The translations under genes were made by a program, and so were the position numbers. This document shows, piece after piece, positions 1 to 6,560 of a DNA stretch of 21,508 nt; positions within the stretch are counted from its first letter, which is position 1; every line of letters begins with the position of its first letter. Source of the DNA: CAZZEX01 sp964653285 (lineage in GTDB: Bacteria; Chloroflexota; Anaerolineae; B4-G1); contig CAZZEX010000087.1 in assembly GCA_964653285.1 (NCBI GenBank), positions 1 through 21,508 of the forward strand. Reading direction: 5' to 3'. A model generated the notes under the pieces. It was not told where the DNA came from. It did not search any database and saw only the letters and a list, made by a program, of their open reading frames with translations.

Positions 1-221
1 AATTGTCAGAAATTCCTTTGTATCCAGCACTGCCCCGAAATATTGAGAAGATACCCCACCACTATCATATCTTTGAGTTCAGTATAACAGACTTCGAGCG
101 GGTGTGCAGTCATGCTGGTTGGCGAGTGGAAGCCAAGGAACACCTCATTCCGTTTGAACTTATGCCGAAATGGTGGCTGGTTCTGCTGCGTCCGACCTGG
201 GAGGAGGATGGGGGGCCGTGA
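1..221 (+). CDS. C-terminal end of a SAM-dependent methyltransferase (partial)
   Basis: This frame is open from the left edge of the window to the TGA at 219-221, so only the last 72 or so residues of a longer protein are visible. The fragment HHYHIFEFSITDFERVCSHAG followed by a hydrophobic end (MPKWWLVLLRP) resembles the tail of class I methyltransferases, where a phrase of the type 'H..FS..DF..L...AGW' precedes the last beta strand. The SAM-binding region would lie upstream and is not seen, so the call rests on a short stretch. The stop overlaps the GTG start of the next gene (GTGA), which suggests one transcript and translational coupling. The TTG near position 3 is not taken as a real start. 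Confidence 0.5.
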   Translation, partial: LSEIPLYPALPRNIEKIPHHYHIFEFSITDFERVCSHAGWRVEAKEHLIPFELMPKWWLVLLRPTWEEDGGP

Positions 222-1000
222 ACCTCATTACTATAGCCATAATTCCAGCCCGCATGGGCTCATCCCGTTTTCCCGGCAAGCCCCTGGCTCCAATCCTGGG
301 CCGGCCGATGGTCGAGCACGTCTACAGACGCACGGCCATGTGCAAGCGGTTGGATGGTGTGTACGTCGCCACCTGCGACGAGGAAATCCGCCAGGCCGTC
401 CAAGCCTTCGGCGGCGAGGCGGTTATGACGTCACCAAAGCATCAGCGCGCCAGCGACCGCGTTGCCGAGGCAATCGAAAGTCTAGCAGCAGACGTCGTGG
501 TTATGGTCCAGGGGGATGAGCCGATGACGCTCCCGCAGATGATCGAGTCGGCCGTGACACCTATGCTGAATGATCCCGCCGTTCAGTGCGTCAACCTGGT
601 GAAGCGCATCGAAAGTGAAGAGGAGTACCGGGACCCTAACACTATTAAAGTGGTGATGGATCGCCACGGTGATGCATTGTACTTTTCGCGTGAGCCTATT
701 CCCACCCAGCGGCGGCTGGGTTTCGAGAGAATACCGGTGTTCAAGCAGGTATGTGTCATTCCTTTCCGGCGTGACTTCCTTCTGCAATACGCTCGACTAG
801 AGCCGACCCCTTTGGAACAGGCCGAGTCTATTGACATGTTGCGCATCCTGGAGCATGGCTACCGGGTGCGGTTGGTCGAGACGGATGTCAACACACACGC
901 AGTGGACACCCCGGCCGACCTGGCCCTGGTGGAATCGCTGATGCGGGATGATCCGCTGGTTGCCCTGTACGTGCGCGGGGCGGAAGGAGCGGGTGCTTGA
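218..1000 (+). CDS. kdsB: KdsB-family CMP-ulosonic acid synthetase (CMP-Kdo synthetase-like), divergent
   Basis: A 260-residue nucleotidyltransferase of the KdsB family, which transfers CMP from CTP to a 3-deoxy-2-ulosonic acid in the cytoplasm. Visible marks are the N-terminal CTP loop IIPARMGSSRFPGKPL (residues 8-23), VQGDEP (97-102), YFSREPIP, the PTPLEQAESIDMLR stretch and the C-terminal VDTPADL. Length fits the family (about 245-260). The start is the GTG at 218: GGGAGGAGG at 199-207 lies 10 bases upstream, and it overlaps the previous stop. Several positions differ from classical KdsB: the HxSGT(D/E)R signature reads HQRASDR, and the 'H.GIYAY' segment reads KQVCVIPF. The acid substrate may therefore not be Kdo. 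No KdsA, KdsD or Kdo transferase is in the window. The next gene overlaps its stop (TGATG) and is probably co-translated. Confidence 0.85.
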   Translation: MNLITIAIIPARMGSSRFPGKPLAPILGRPMVEHVYRRTAMCKRLDGVYVATCDEEIRQAVQAFGGEAVMTSPKHQRASDRVAEAIESLAADVVVMVQGDEPMTLPQMIESAVTPMLNDPAVQCVNLVKRIESEEEYRDPNTIKVVMDRHGDALYFSREPIPTQRRLGFERIPVFKQVCVIPFRRDFLLQYARLEPTPLEQAESIDMLRILEHGYRVRLVETDVNTHAVDTPADLALVESLMRDDPLVALYVRGAEGAGA

Positions 1001-1941
1001 TGAGGTGGCGCGTCTTGATATCGGCTCCGTACATGCTGCCGGTGCTGGATGAGTACCGTGCGATCTTTGCGGAGAATGACATTGAGATGATCGTTGCATC
1101 AGTCCGGGAACGGCTGAGCGAGGCCGAACTGTTGCCATTAGTCCAGGAAGTGGATGGTGCAATCTGTGGGGATGACCAGTTCACAGAGCGCGTCCTGCAG
1201 GCTGCGCCGAGGTTGAAGGTCATCTCAAAGTGGGGGACAGGTATTGATTCCATTGACCTGCAGGCTGCAGAGCGGTTGGGCATCCGCGTCTGTAACACGC
1301 CCAGAGCCTTCACCGACCCGGTGTCTGACACAGTGATGGGTTACATCTTGACCTTCGCCCGCCAGTTGCCCTGGATGGATCAGGACATCCGAGCAGGGCA
1401 CTGGCAAAAACGGTCCTGCGTGTCGCTGCAAGAGTGCGTTCTAGGTGTCGTTGGCGTAGGGAACGTCGGTAAGGCGGTGGTCCGGCGGGCTGTGGCCTTT
1501 GGGATGCCTGTGCTGGGCAATGATATCGTGGAGATCCCGGCCTCGTTTATCGTGGCCACCGGATTGGAGACCGTCTCGCTGGGCGAACTTCTGACCCGGG
1601 CGGACTTTGTGAGCCTGAACTGCACCCTGAACCCTACTTCCTACCACCTGATCGGCCAGCGTGAACTGGGGCTGATGAAGCCCACAGCCTATTTGATAAA
1701 TACCTCGCGTGGATCGGTGGTGGATGAGCGAGCGCTGGTGCAGGCTCTGCGAGAGCGTCAGATCACCGCCGCCGCCTTGGATGTGTTCGAGGAGGAGCCG
1801 CTGCCACTGGACAGTCCGCTACGCAGTTTGGACAATTGCCTGCTGGCACCGCACAACGCCAACAGCAGCCCGGAAGCGTGGCGCCGCGTGCACGAGAACA
1901 CCATCCGTAACCTGCTGGAAGGGCTACGAGCAGCCAGGTGA
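1000..1941 (+). CDS. D-isomer-specific 2-hydroxyacid dehydrogenase (phosphoglycerate dehydrogenase-like)
   Basis: A 313-residue NAD(H)-dependent D-2-hydroxyacid dehydrogenase. The Rossmann loop GVGNVG is at about residues 152-157, and an aspartate at the end of the next strand (GND, about 175) favours NAD over NADP. The catalytic triad appears complete: Arg in NTSRGSVVDE (about 237), Glu in DVFEEEP (about 264) and His in LAPHN (about 285). The ATG at 1000 overlaps the upstream TGA and has GGAAGGAG 10 bases before it. Family members interconvert 2-hydroxy and 2-oxo acids; the substrate cannot be read from sequence. Its tight coupling to the KdsB-like gene suggests work on a sugar-acid precursor or a modified ulosonic acid rather than on serine synthesis. 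It lacks the C-terminal ACT extension of many SerA proteins. Confidence 0.85.
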   Translation: MRWRVLISAPYMLPVLDEYRAIFAENDIEMIVASVRERLSEAELLPLVQEVDGAICGDDQFTERVLQAAPRLKVISKWGTGIDSIDLQAAERLGIRVCNTPRAFTDPVSDTVMGYILTFARQLPWMDQDIRAGHWQKRSCVSLQECVLGVVGVGNVGKAVVRRAVAFGMPVLGNDIVEIPASFIVATGLETVSLGELLTRADFVSLNCTLNPTSYHLIGQRELGLMKPTAYLINTSRGSVVDERALVQALRERQITAAALDVFEEEPLPLDSPLRSLDNCLLAPHNANSSPEAWRRVHENTIRNLLEGLRAAR

Positions 1942-1945
1942 TGCA

Positions 1946-3847
1946 ATGGCCGGGCCAGAGACATCCATCGTCATCCGGACTTTCAACGAGGAGAAGCACC
2001 TGCCGCGCCTGCTGGAGGCCATCCGTCGCCAGACCTACCAGGAGTTTGAGATCATCGTTGTAGACTCGGGCTCCCTGGACAGAACGCGAGAGATTGCCCG
2101 GCGCTATTGCAATAAGGCACTTCAGATTGACAGCCATGACTTCACCTTCGGCTACTCGCTCAACGTCGGCATCCACAACAGCGTGGGACGTTATATCGCC
2201 ATCGTCTCGGCGCACACTGAGCCAGTGCAGCCCTCCTGGTTGGCAGATCTGATCGCGCCTCTCAGGGAGGACCAGACTGCTATGGTCTACGGCCGGCAGT
2301 TGGGCACGCCGAGCTCCAGGTTTGCTGAGGTTCGGGACTTCCGGCGGACCTTTGACACTGAATGGAAAGTGCTGGAACCGCCTTGCTTCTTCGCCAACAA
2401 CGCCAACTCCGCCATCCGGAGAGATCTCTGGGATCAGCATCCCTTTGACGAAACACTACCCGGACTGGAAGATATTGAGTGGGCTAAGCATTGGATGAAG
2501 AGGGGCTACCGGGTGGTCTACGAACCGCGAGCAGCCATCTATCACATCCACGAGGAGACCTGGCGGCAGCTCCGACGGCGCTACTACCGAGAGGGCGTGG
2601 CTGCCAGGTGGATCGGGATCAAAGGGCGTCGTCATATCCCATTGGAGGTACTCCGGGAGGGCAAGAACCTGGCGGGTGATCTCCTGGAAGCGAGTCTCGA
2701 AGGTTGTCTGGTTCAGAAGTCCGGGGAAATTGTGCTATTTCGCGCCAACAAGGCTTTCGGTACTACCAGGGGGCTATGGGACGGCGCGGTCATGGGTGAC
2801 CCTCAGAGGAGAGAGGCCATGTTCTTCGACAAGACCTGTAAAGCTGTCGTCATCCACGGACCTGGGAGGGCCTCCCTTGACGAGGTGGAGATTCCTCCGG
2901 TTAAGCCGGGGGATGTCCTCATCAAGGTAGCCTACGAAGGGGTCTGTGGCACGGATCTGGAGATCTTCAAAGGGGCTTTGGGCTATTACAAGAGTGGGCT
3001 GGCGAAATACCCCATCATTCCTGGTCACGAATTCTCCGGGAGGGTGGTGCAAGTGGGCCCTAATGTTGAGCATCTCCAGGAAGGCAATCCTGTTGTGGCC
3101 GAGTGTATCCAGAGTTGTGGGGAATGTGAGCAGTGTCGTAAGGGCAATTGGATCGCCTGTACACGGCGCAAGGAAGTGGGAGTCATCGGCCTGAACGGGG
3201 CCTATTCCGAGTACGTCGTTCTCCCTGGGCGCTTTATCCACAGATTGCCTGATGGCATGGACCTGAAGGACGCCTGCGTATGCGAGCCCCTCGCGGTGGT
3301 GCTCAAGGGACTCGGGCGGTTGGAGCGAGCCTGGGGGCCGGGGGAGGAGAAGCGCTGCGCCGTGGTCGGTGCAGGGCCTATTGGCCATCTGTGTGCGCGG
3401 ATCCTGGCCTTGAGAGGTCATCAAGTCACGGCCTTCGATCGTGATCCCCTGCGCAGAGGCTATTTTGAGGGCAGCGAGATTCAGGTGAGTGACGACCTGG
3501 AGACGCTCTCCGCTTACGACGCCCTGGTGGAGGCTACGGGCGATCCCCAGGCACTGGACGCCATGCTGCACAACAGTGCTCCGGGGACATCGTTGCTTCT
3601 TCTGGGGCTTCCTTACGCCAGACAAGAGTTCAGTTTTGAAGCGATTGTGGCCTATGACAAGACCATTGTGGGCTCCGTCGGCAGTGGCGCTGAGGATTTC
3701 CAGGCCGCCATCGAAATCCTGCCTCAGTTGGAGCTAGGCCTGTTCACCGAGGGGATATTCCCACTCAGGGAGTTCCAAAGGGCGTGGGATAGCGCGAGGG
3801 AATACCTGAAGGTTCTGTTGGAAGTGGACGCTGGGTTGAATGAATAA
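1946..3847 (+). CDS. GT2 glycosyltransferase fused in frame to a zinc-dependent alcohol dehydrogenase
   Basis: One uninterrupted frame of 633 residues encodes two enzymes. Residues 1 to about 290 are a GT-A family 2 glycosyltransferase: SIVIRTFNEEKHLP (7-20), VVDSGSLDRT (38-47), SAHTEP in the place of the DxD region (88-93), and GLEDIEWA with the likely catalytic acid pair (173-180). From Met292 a medium-chain dehydrogenase of about 342 residues follows, with catalytic zinc ligands CGTD and GHE, a structural-zinc pattern CxxCxxCx7C (CGECEQCRKGNWIAC), and a Rossmann loop GAGPIG ending in FDRD, which favours NAD. It resembles sorbitol or threonine dehydrogenases. Start is the ATG at 1946, five bases after the upstream stop, with AGGTG before it. 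Each half has its family's normal length. A strong Shine-Dalgarno before Met292 raises the chance that the second half is also made separately. Glycosyl acceptor and alcohol substrate are unknown. Confidence 0.85.
   Translation: MAGPETSIVIRTFNEEKHLPRLLEAIRRQTYQEFEIIVVDSGSLDRTREIARRYCNKALQIDSHDFTFGYSLNVGIHNSVGRYIAIVSAHTEPVQPSWLADLIAPLREDQTAMVYGRQLGTPSSRFAEVRDFRRTFDTEWKVLEPPCFFANNANSAIRRDLWDQHPFDETLPGLEDIEWAKHWMKRGYRVVYEPRAAIYHIHEETWRQLRRRYYREGVAARWIGIKGRRHIPLEVLREGKNLAGDLLEASLEGCLVQKSGEIVLFRANKAFGTTRGLWDGAVMGDPQRREAMFFDKTCKAVVIHGPGRASLDEVEIPPVKPGDVLIKVAYEGVCGTDLEIFKGALGYYKSGLAKYPIIPGHEFSGRVVQVGPNVEHLQEGNPVVAECIQSCGECEQCRKGNWIACTRRKEVGVIGLNGAYSEYVVLPGRFIHRLPDGMDLKDACVCEPLAVVLKGLGRLERAWGPGEEKRCAVVGAGPIGHLCARILALRGHQVTAFDRDPLRRGYFEGSEIQVSDDLETLSAYDALVEATGDPQALDAMLHNSAPGTSLLLLGLPYARQEFSFEAIVAYDKTIVGSVGSGAEDFQAAIEILPQLELGLFTEGIFPLREFQRAWDSAREYLKVLLEVDAGLNE
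2805..2821 (+). promoter_or_regulatory. Internal Shine-Dalgarno and ATG at the glycosyltransferase/dehydrogenase junction
   Basis: The purine run AGAGGAGAGAGG (2805-2816) is followed by an ATG at 2819, with AGGAG seven bases from it. This ATG is exactly where the alcohol dehydrogenase homology begins (MFFDKTCKAVV), and it is in frame with the upstream glycosyltransferase. It looks like the retained start site of a once separate gene. It could allow independent production of the dehydrogenase alongside the fusion. Confidence 0.6.
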
Positions 3848-3860
3848 GTGAATGAATAAG
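3837..3860 (+). repeat. Perfect 12-bp tandem duplication across the dehydrogenase stop codon
   Basis: TGAATGAATAAG occurs twice back to back (3837-3848 and 3849-3860). The first copy holds the TAA stop (3845-3847). Just after it, CGCCGT (3864-3869) can pair with ACGGTG (3876-3881) around a 6-base loop with one G-U pair; no T-run follows, so this is a weak hairpin and not a convincing terminator. Confidence 0.6.
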
Positions 3861-3908
3861 CACCGCCGTGAATAGACGGTGCTGGGAATTGGAGTGGCAG
3901 GCCCGCCG

Positions 3909-4670
3909 ATGTTGCTAAAGAAGATCTCACTCTGGGTGAAGCGCAAGATTAAAATTGGGTTCGTGAAAAGACCCAACGCAGGCTATATATACATCGCTGT
4001 TACCGGATGGTCCTTCAGCCCACGTCTCGACGACAGTCTGGATCACGACACAGTACCGGGTACCAGCAGACGCAGCGACTCACCTCCGATCAAACTGAAT
4101 ATTGGAGGGGGCAAAGGACATCCGAAGGCTGATGGCTGGACGGTTGTTGACCTGCGGGAAAGCGCGGGCGTAGTGCTTGACATTACAGAGGCGAGACTCC
4201 CCTACGACGACGACAGTGTGGATGTCATCTTTACCTCTCATACGCTGGAACATATCTACCCTCAGCGCCTCGGCTTTGTCCTGGGTGAGTTCTATCGTGT
4301 GTTGAGGCCAGAGATCGGATTGCTGCGGATTGGTGTGCCTGATATCGGAATGGCGGTTCAGGCTTATGTGTCACAGGACTACGGGTTCTTTCGGGTAAGT
4401 GATGTGGGACAGTATGACCCGCAGGCTCCCATTGGCGGATTATTGGCGTCCTGGTTTTATTCTACTCGTATCTTCAAGGACCCTGAACTACGGCATGGTG
4501 AGGGGCACGTTCACTGTTTCGATTACGACTACCTGGTGTACTGGCTGAGAAAGATGGGCTTTCGCCGCGTGTGGCGCAGTGCATATCGGCAATCTGTCTT
4601 GCCGGAACTGCGAGGTGAGGCTTTTGATCGGCATCCGAACGACACTTTGTTCGTTGAGGCCACAAAGTAA
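3909..4670 (+). CDS. Class I SAM-dependent methyltransferase (Methyltransf_11-like)
   Basis: A protein of 253 residues from the ATG at 3909. GTG codons at 3879 and 3894 are alternatives, and none of the three has a strong ribosome site. The first 60 residues are basic and unassigned. The SAM-binding motif I is an altered LNIGGGKGHPKADGW (about residues 63-77), followed by the acidic VVDL, the LPYDDDSVDVIFTSHTLEH block (97-115) and a 'EFYRVLRP' helix. These mark the predicted-methyltransferase group common in polysaccharide clusters ('LNLGCG...GWINVD'). The glycine-rich GGG in place of GCG still fits SAM binding. It probably methylates a sugar hydroxyl or an intermediate of the glycan; the target is unknown. 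It is separated from the upstream dehydrogenase by only 61 bases. Confidence 0.8.
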   Translation: MLLKKISLWVKRKIKIGFVKRPNAGYIYIAVTGWSFSPRLDDSLDHDTVPGTSRRSDSPPIKLNIGGGKGHPKADGWTVVDLRESAGVVLDITEARLPYDDDSVDVIFTSHTLEHIYPQRLGFVLGEFYRVLRPEIGLLRIGVPDIGMAVQAYVSQDYGFFRVSDVGQYDPQAPIGGLLASWFYSTRIFKDPELRHGEGHVHCFDYDYLVYWLRKMGFRRVWRSAYRQSVLPELRGEAFDRHPNDTLFVEATK

Positions 4671-4687
4671 GGAGATTTCAGCGACCG

Positions 4688-5461
4688 ATGGAACTTCTAT
4701 CCAAGATTGCTTCGGGATTTCGGTGGATTCGGGCTGGGGGAGCATCTCCCAAGAAGATCATCAACCCTCCTCTCTCGACGCCCGATTACCTGAACCGGCA
4801 TCCGGGCGCAACCTTTTTGGTTCTGGGGAACGGGCCCTCGCTGGGAGCACATCGCAAGGAAATCCACGAACTCATTGAGAAGCATCGGCCTATTGTGATG
4901 GGAGCCAACAACATCACGGGGTTCATTTATCCTGACTACCATGCCTTCACCAACAGAAGGCGCCTCATTAACTATGCTCATACCATTGATTCCAGCAAGA
5001 GTAAGGTTCTGGTCGGTGTCCATCTACCCGGGTGGGTAATAGAGAAGCATTACGAAGGAGCTTATGAGCGCATCATGTACGTTAACGACCATGATCGGGC
5101 CTTTGACATATGTGACGGTATCATTATGGCCAGTTGTAGGACCGTCTCGGTGTTGCTTATTGGCGTGGCGTTAGTCATGGGAGGAGAACGAGTATTTGTA
5201 GCGGGACTGGACGGATATGGGCTCCTACCCTCAAAGGATGAAGATGTTCACTACTACAAGGGTGAGAGAGATCATGGTCCTGATGTAGCCAATAAGGATA
5301 CCTATCTGATGCAAGCCGAGAGCATGTGTTCACGGTTCCTGGATGAAATCAGTCACTACATGACTCAGCAGGGGCTTGAGCCGTTTAAGATCGTGACGCC
5401 GACCACCTATAGCGATCACTATCAAGACATTCAGGATTACTTACTGACCAATGACCAATGA
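4688..5461 (+). CDS. MptE/DUF115-like protein with GNGPSL motif
   Basis: A 257-residue protein whose core is ATFLVLGNGPSLGAH (residues 41-55) followed by IVMGANNITGFIYPDYHAFT. A GNGPSL loop followed by an N-rich strand is typical of the MptE-like/DUF115 fold (6-hydroxymethylpterin pyrophosphokinase-like). That fold is also used by motility accessory factors that add nonulosonic acids to flagellin, and a similar loop occurs in GT42 sialyltransferases. From memory, this particular version also forms the C-terminal half of aldolase-like (HMGL) proteins in capsule clusters; here it stands alone. GGAG at 4671-4674 lies 13 bases before the ATG. It sits in a cluster with two CMP-ulosonate synthetase genes, so a role in transferring or making an ulosonic acid is possible but not shown. 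Confidence 0.6.
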   Translation: MELLSKIASGFRWIRAGGASPKKIINPPLSTPDYLNRHPGATFLVLGNGPSLGAHRKEIHELIEKHRPIVMGANNITGFIYPDYHAFTNRRRLINYAHTIDSSKSKVLVGVHLPGWVIEKHYEGAYERIMYVNDHDRAFDICDGIIMASCRTVSVLLIGVALVMGGERVFVAGLDGYGLLPSKDEDVHYYKGERDHGPDVANKDTYLMQAESMCSRFLDEISHYMTQQGLEPFKIVTPTTYSDHYQDIQDYLLTNDQ

Positions 5462-6471
5462 CCGACATGCATCCCGTTCTCATCGTCTGCGATCGCCCAA
5501 ACTGGGCGTATGATGCCATCGCCAAGGCGCTCGTCAAGTGCAATGACGATCCTTCCCTGCACTTCGATGTGGCCTACATCAAAGGGGGCGAGGTACCCCT
5601 GGAAACGATCCACAAGGATTACGATGTTGTCTTTGTCATGGGGTGGCAGTTGCTGGGTGAGATTCGAAAGGGGCCGTTCAACAATCTTTTGGCGCAGTGG
5701 CTCCCGTTTCCCGACGCAAAGATTGTTGAGCGGCTCTCATTTCTTGATCCTAAGAGGACACTTACTGGTATTCACTCCCATCACGCGTGGGATAGCCGGC
5801 AAACACAGCCCGACAACAACGTTCTCCCGCCTCAGAATCTGATCGAGTTTCTGCAACGGTATCGCGGTGTCAATGCCGTCAGCCAGCGACTCTATGACCT
5901 CTTTCGTCAGGCCGGTCTCACAAATGTGGTCTACACACCAAACGGCGTAGACGTTGAACTCTTCAAGCCAGAGGCCGAAATTAATCTCGATGGCCCGCTG
6001 CGCGTCGGGTTCTCAGGTAACAAGAAACACGACTGGCGCAAAGGGATTACCCAGTTTATCGAACCGGCCTGCGACCTGCCTGGCGTCGAACTGAGGTTGG
6101 CTATGCCTCAGGAGGAACACTACGTACCCCTGGAAGAGATGCCGCAGTTCTACAACGAGATTGATGTGTACCTGTGCGCCTCTAGTTCTGAGGGGTTTTC
6201 GCTCAGCGTGCTCGAAGCCTCCGCCTGCGGCCGGCCTGTGATCTCGACACGGGTGGGGGGCTCTGAGGAGCTAATCATTGAGGGAGTGAACGGCTTCCTG
6301 GTGGATCGGGACGTCCAGGCTATTCGGGAGAAGATCGAGTATTTCCTGGCTCGCCGAGACAAAGTCCGAGAGATGGGCGCGGCGAATCGGAAAATTGCCG
6401 CAGAGAAATGGTCGTGGGAGAGGAGAGCACCGGCTTGGCTCTCGTTCATCAAGTCACACCTGCCAGAATGA
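5458..6471 (+). CDS. GT4-type glycosyltransferase (GT-B fold)
   Basis: A 337-residue retaining glycosyltransferase. The N-terminal half is shorter than in most GT4 proteins. The linker and C-terminal donor domain are clear: YTPNGVDVELF (about 160-170), LRVGFSGN, and the EX7E signature in SSEGFSLSVLEASACGRPVI, then EELIIEGVNGFLV. The ATG at 5458 overlaps the upstream stop (ATGA), which suggests translational coupling to the MptE-like gene. Its C-terminal domain resembles that of the GT4 protein at 9767-10888 (both have 'M..FY..ID.YLCAS..EG' and 'TRVG...EL...G.NGF'), so the two are probably paralogues. Donor and acceptor are unknown. Confidence 0.88.
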   Translation: MTDMHPVLIVCDRPNWAYDAIAKALVKCNDDPSLHFDVAYIKGGEVPLETIHKDYDVVFVMGWQLLGEIRKGPFNNLLAQWLPFPDAKIVERLSFLDPKRTLTGIHSHHAWDSRQTQPDNNVLPPQNLIEFLQRYRGVNAVSQRLYDLFRQAGLTNVVYTPNGVDVELFKPEAEINLDGPLRVGFSGNKKHDWRKGITQFIEPACDLPGVELRLAMPQEEHYVPLEEMPQFYNEIDVYLCASSSEGFSLSVLEASACGRPVISTRVGGSEELIIEGVNGFLVDRDVQAIREKIEYFLARRDKVREMGAANRKIAAEKWSWERRAPAWLSFIKSHLPE

Positions 6472-6488
6472 ATCGCCAAGTGCCCAAG

Positions 6489-6507
6489 CCTCCCACGCAG
6501 TGGGGGG
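6489..6507 (+). promoter_or_regulatory. GC-rich hairpin in the 76-base gap before the methyltransferase
   Basis: CCTCCCAC (6489-6496) pairs with GTGGGGGG (6500-6507) around a GCA loop, with one T-G wobble. It has no T-run, so it is not a standard terminator. It lies immediately before the first of two tandem GTG start candidates and could limit access to it. Confidence 0.35.
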
Positions 6508-6560
6508 TACGGTGACAGCCAGCCAGGGGGCGCAGCGGGAGGGTACAGTGACGGCCAGCC
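6506..6560 (+). repeat. 36-base-period direct repeat that duplicates a start-codon region
   Basis: GGTACGGTGACAGCCAGCC (6506-6524) and GGTACAGTGACGGCCAGCC (6542-6560) match at 17 of 19 positions, 36 bases apart. Each copy contains an in-frame GTG (6512 and 6548) preceded by a G-rich, Shine-Dalgarno-like run. In the frame of the downstream gene the repeat reads GTVTAS twice, 12 codons apart. Confidence 0.6.

Noticed and set aside
112..519. Plus-strand ORF in another frame over the KdsB-like gene
   Set aside because: Rich in R, P and G with no domain; it overlaps the conserved CTP-binding region of the real gene.
831..836. TTGACA inside the KdsB-like gene (similar matches inside genes near 4178 and 9406)
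   Set aside because: No -10 box at the right distance, and the sites lie within coding sequence.
218..1000. A standard Kdo/lipopolysaccharide locus
   Set aside because: Only a divergent KdsB is present. No KdsA, KdsD or Kdo transferase is visible, and the coupled dehydrogenases are not part of Kdo synthesis.
2774..3625. Long minus-strand ORF (283 codons) opposite the alcohol dehydrogenase
   Set aside because: The plus strand holds clear zinc-ligand and Rossmann motifs. The reverse translation has no recognisable domain and is a coding shadow.
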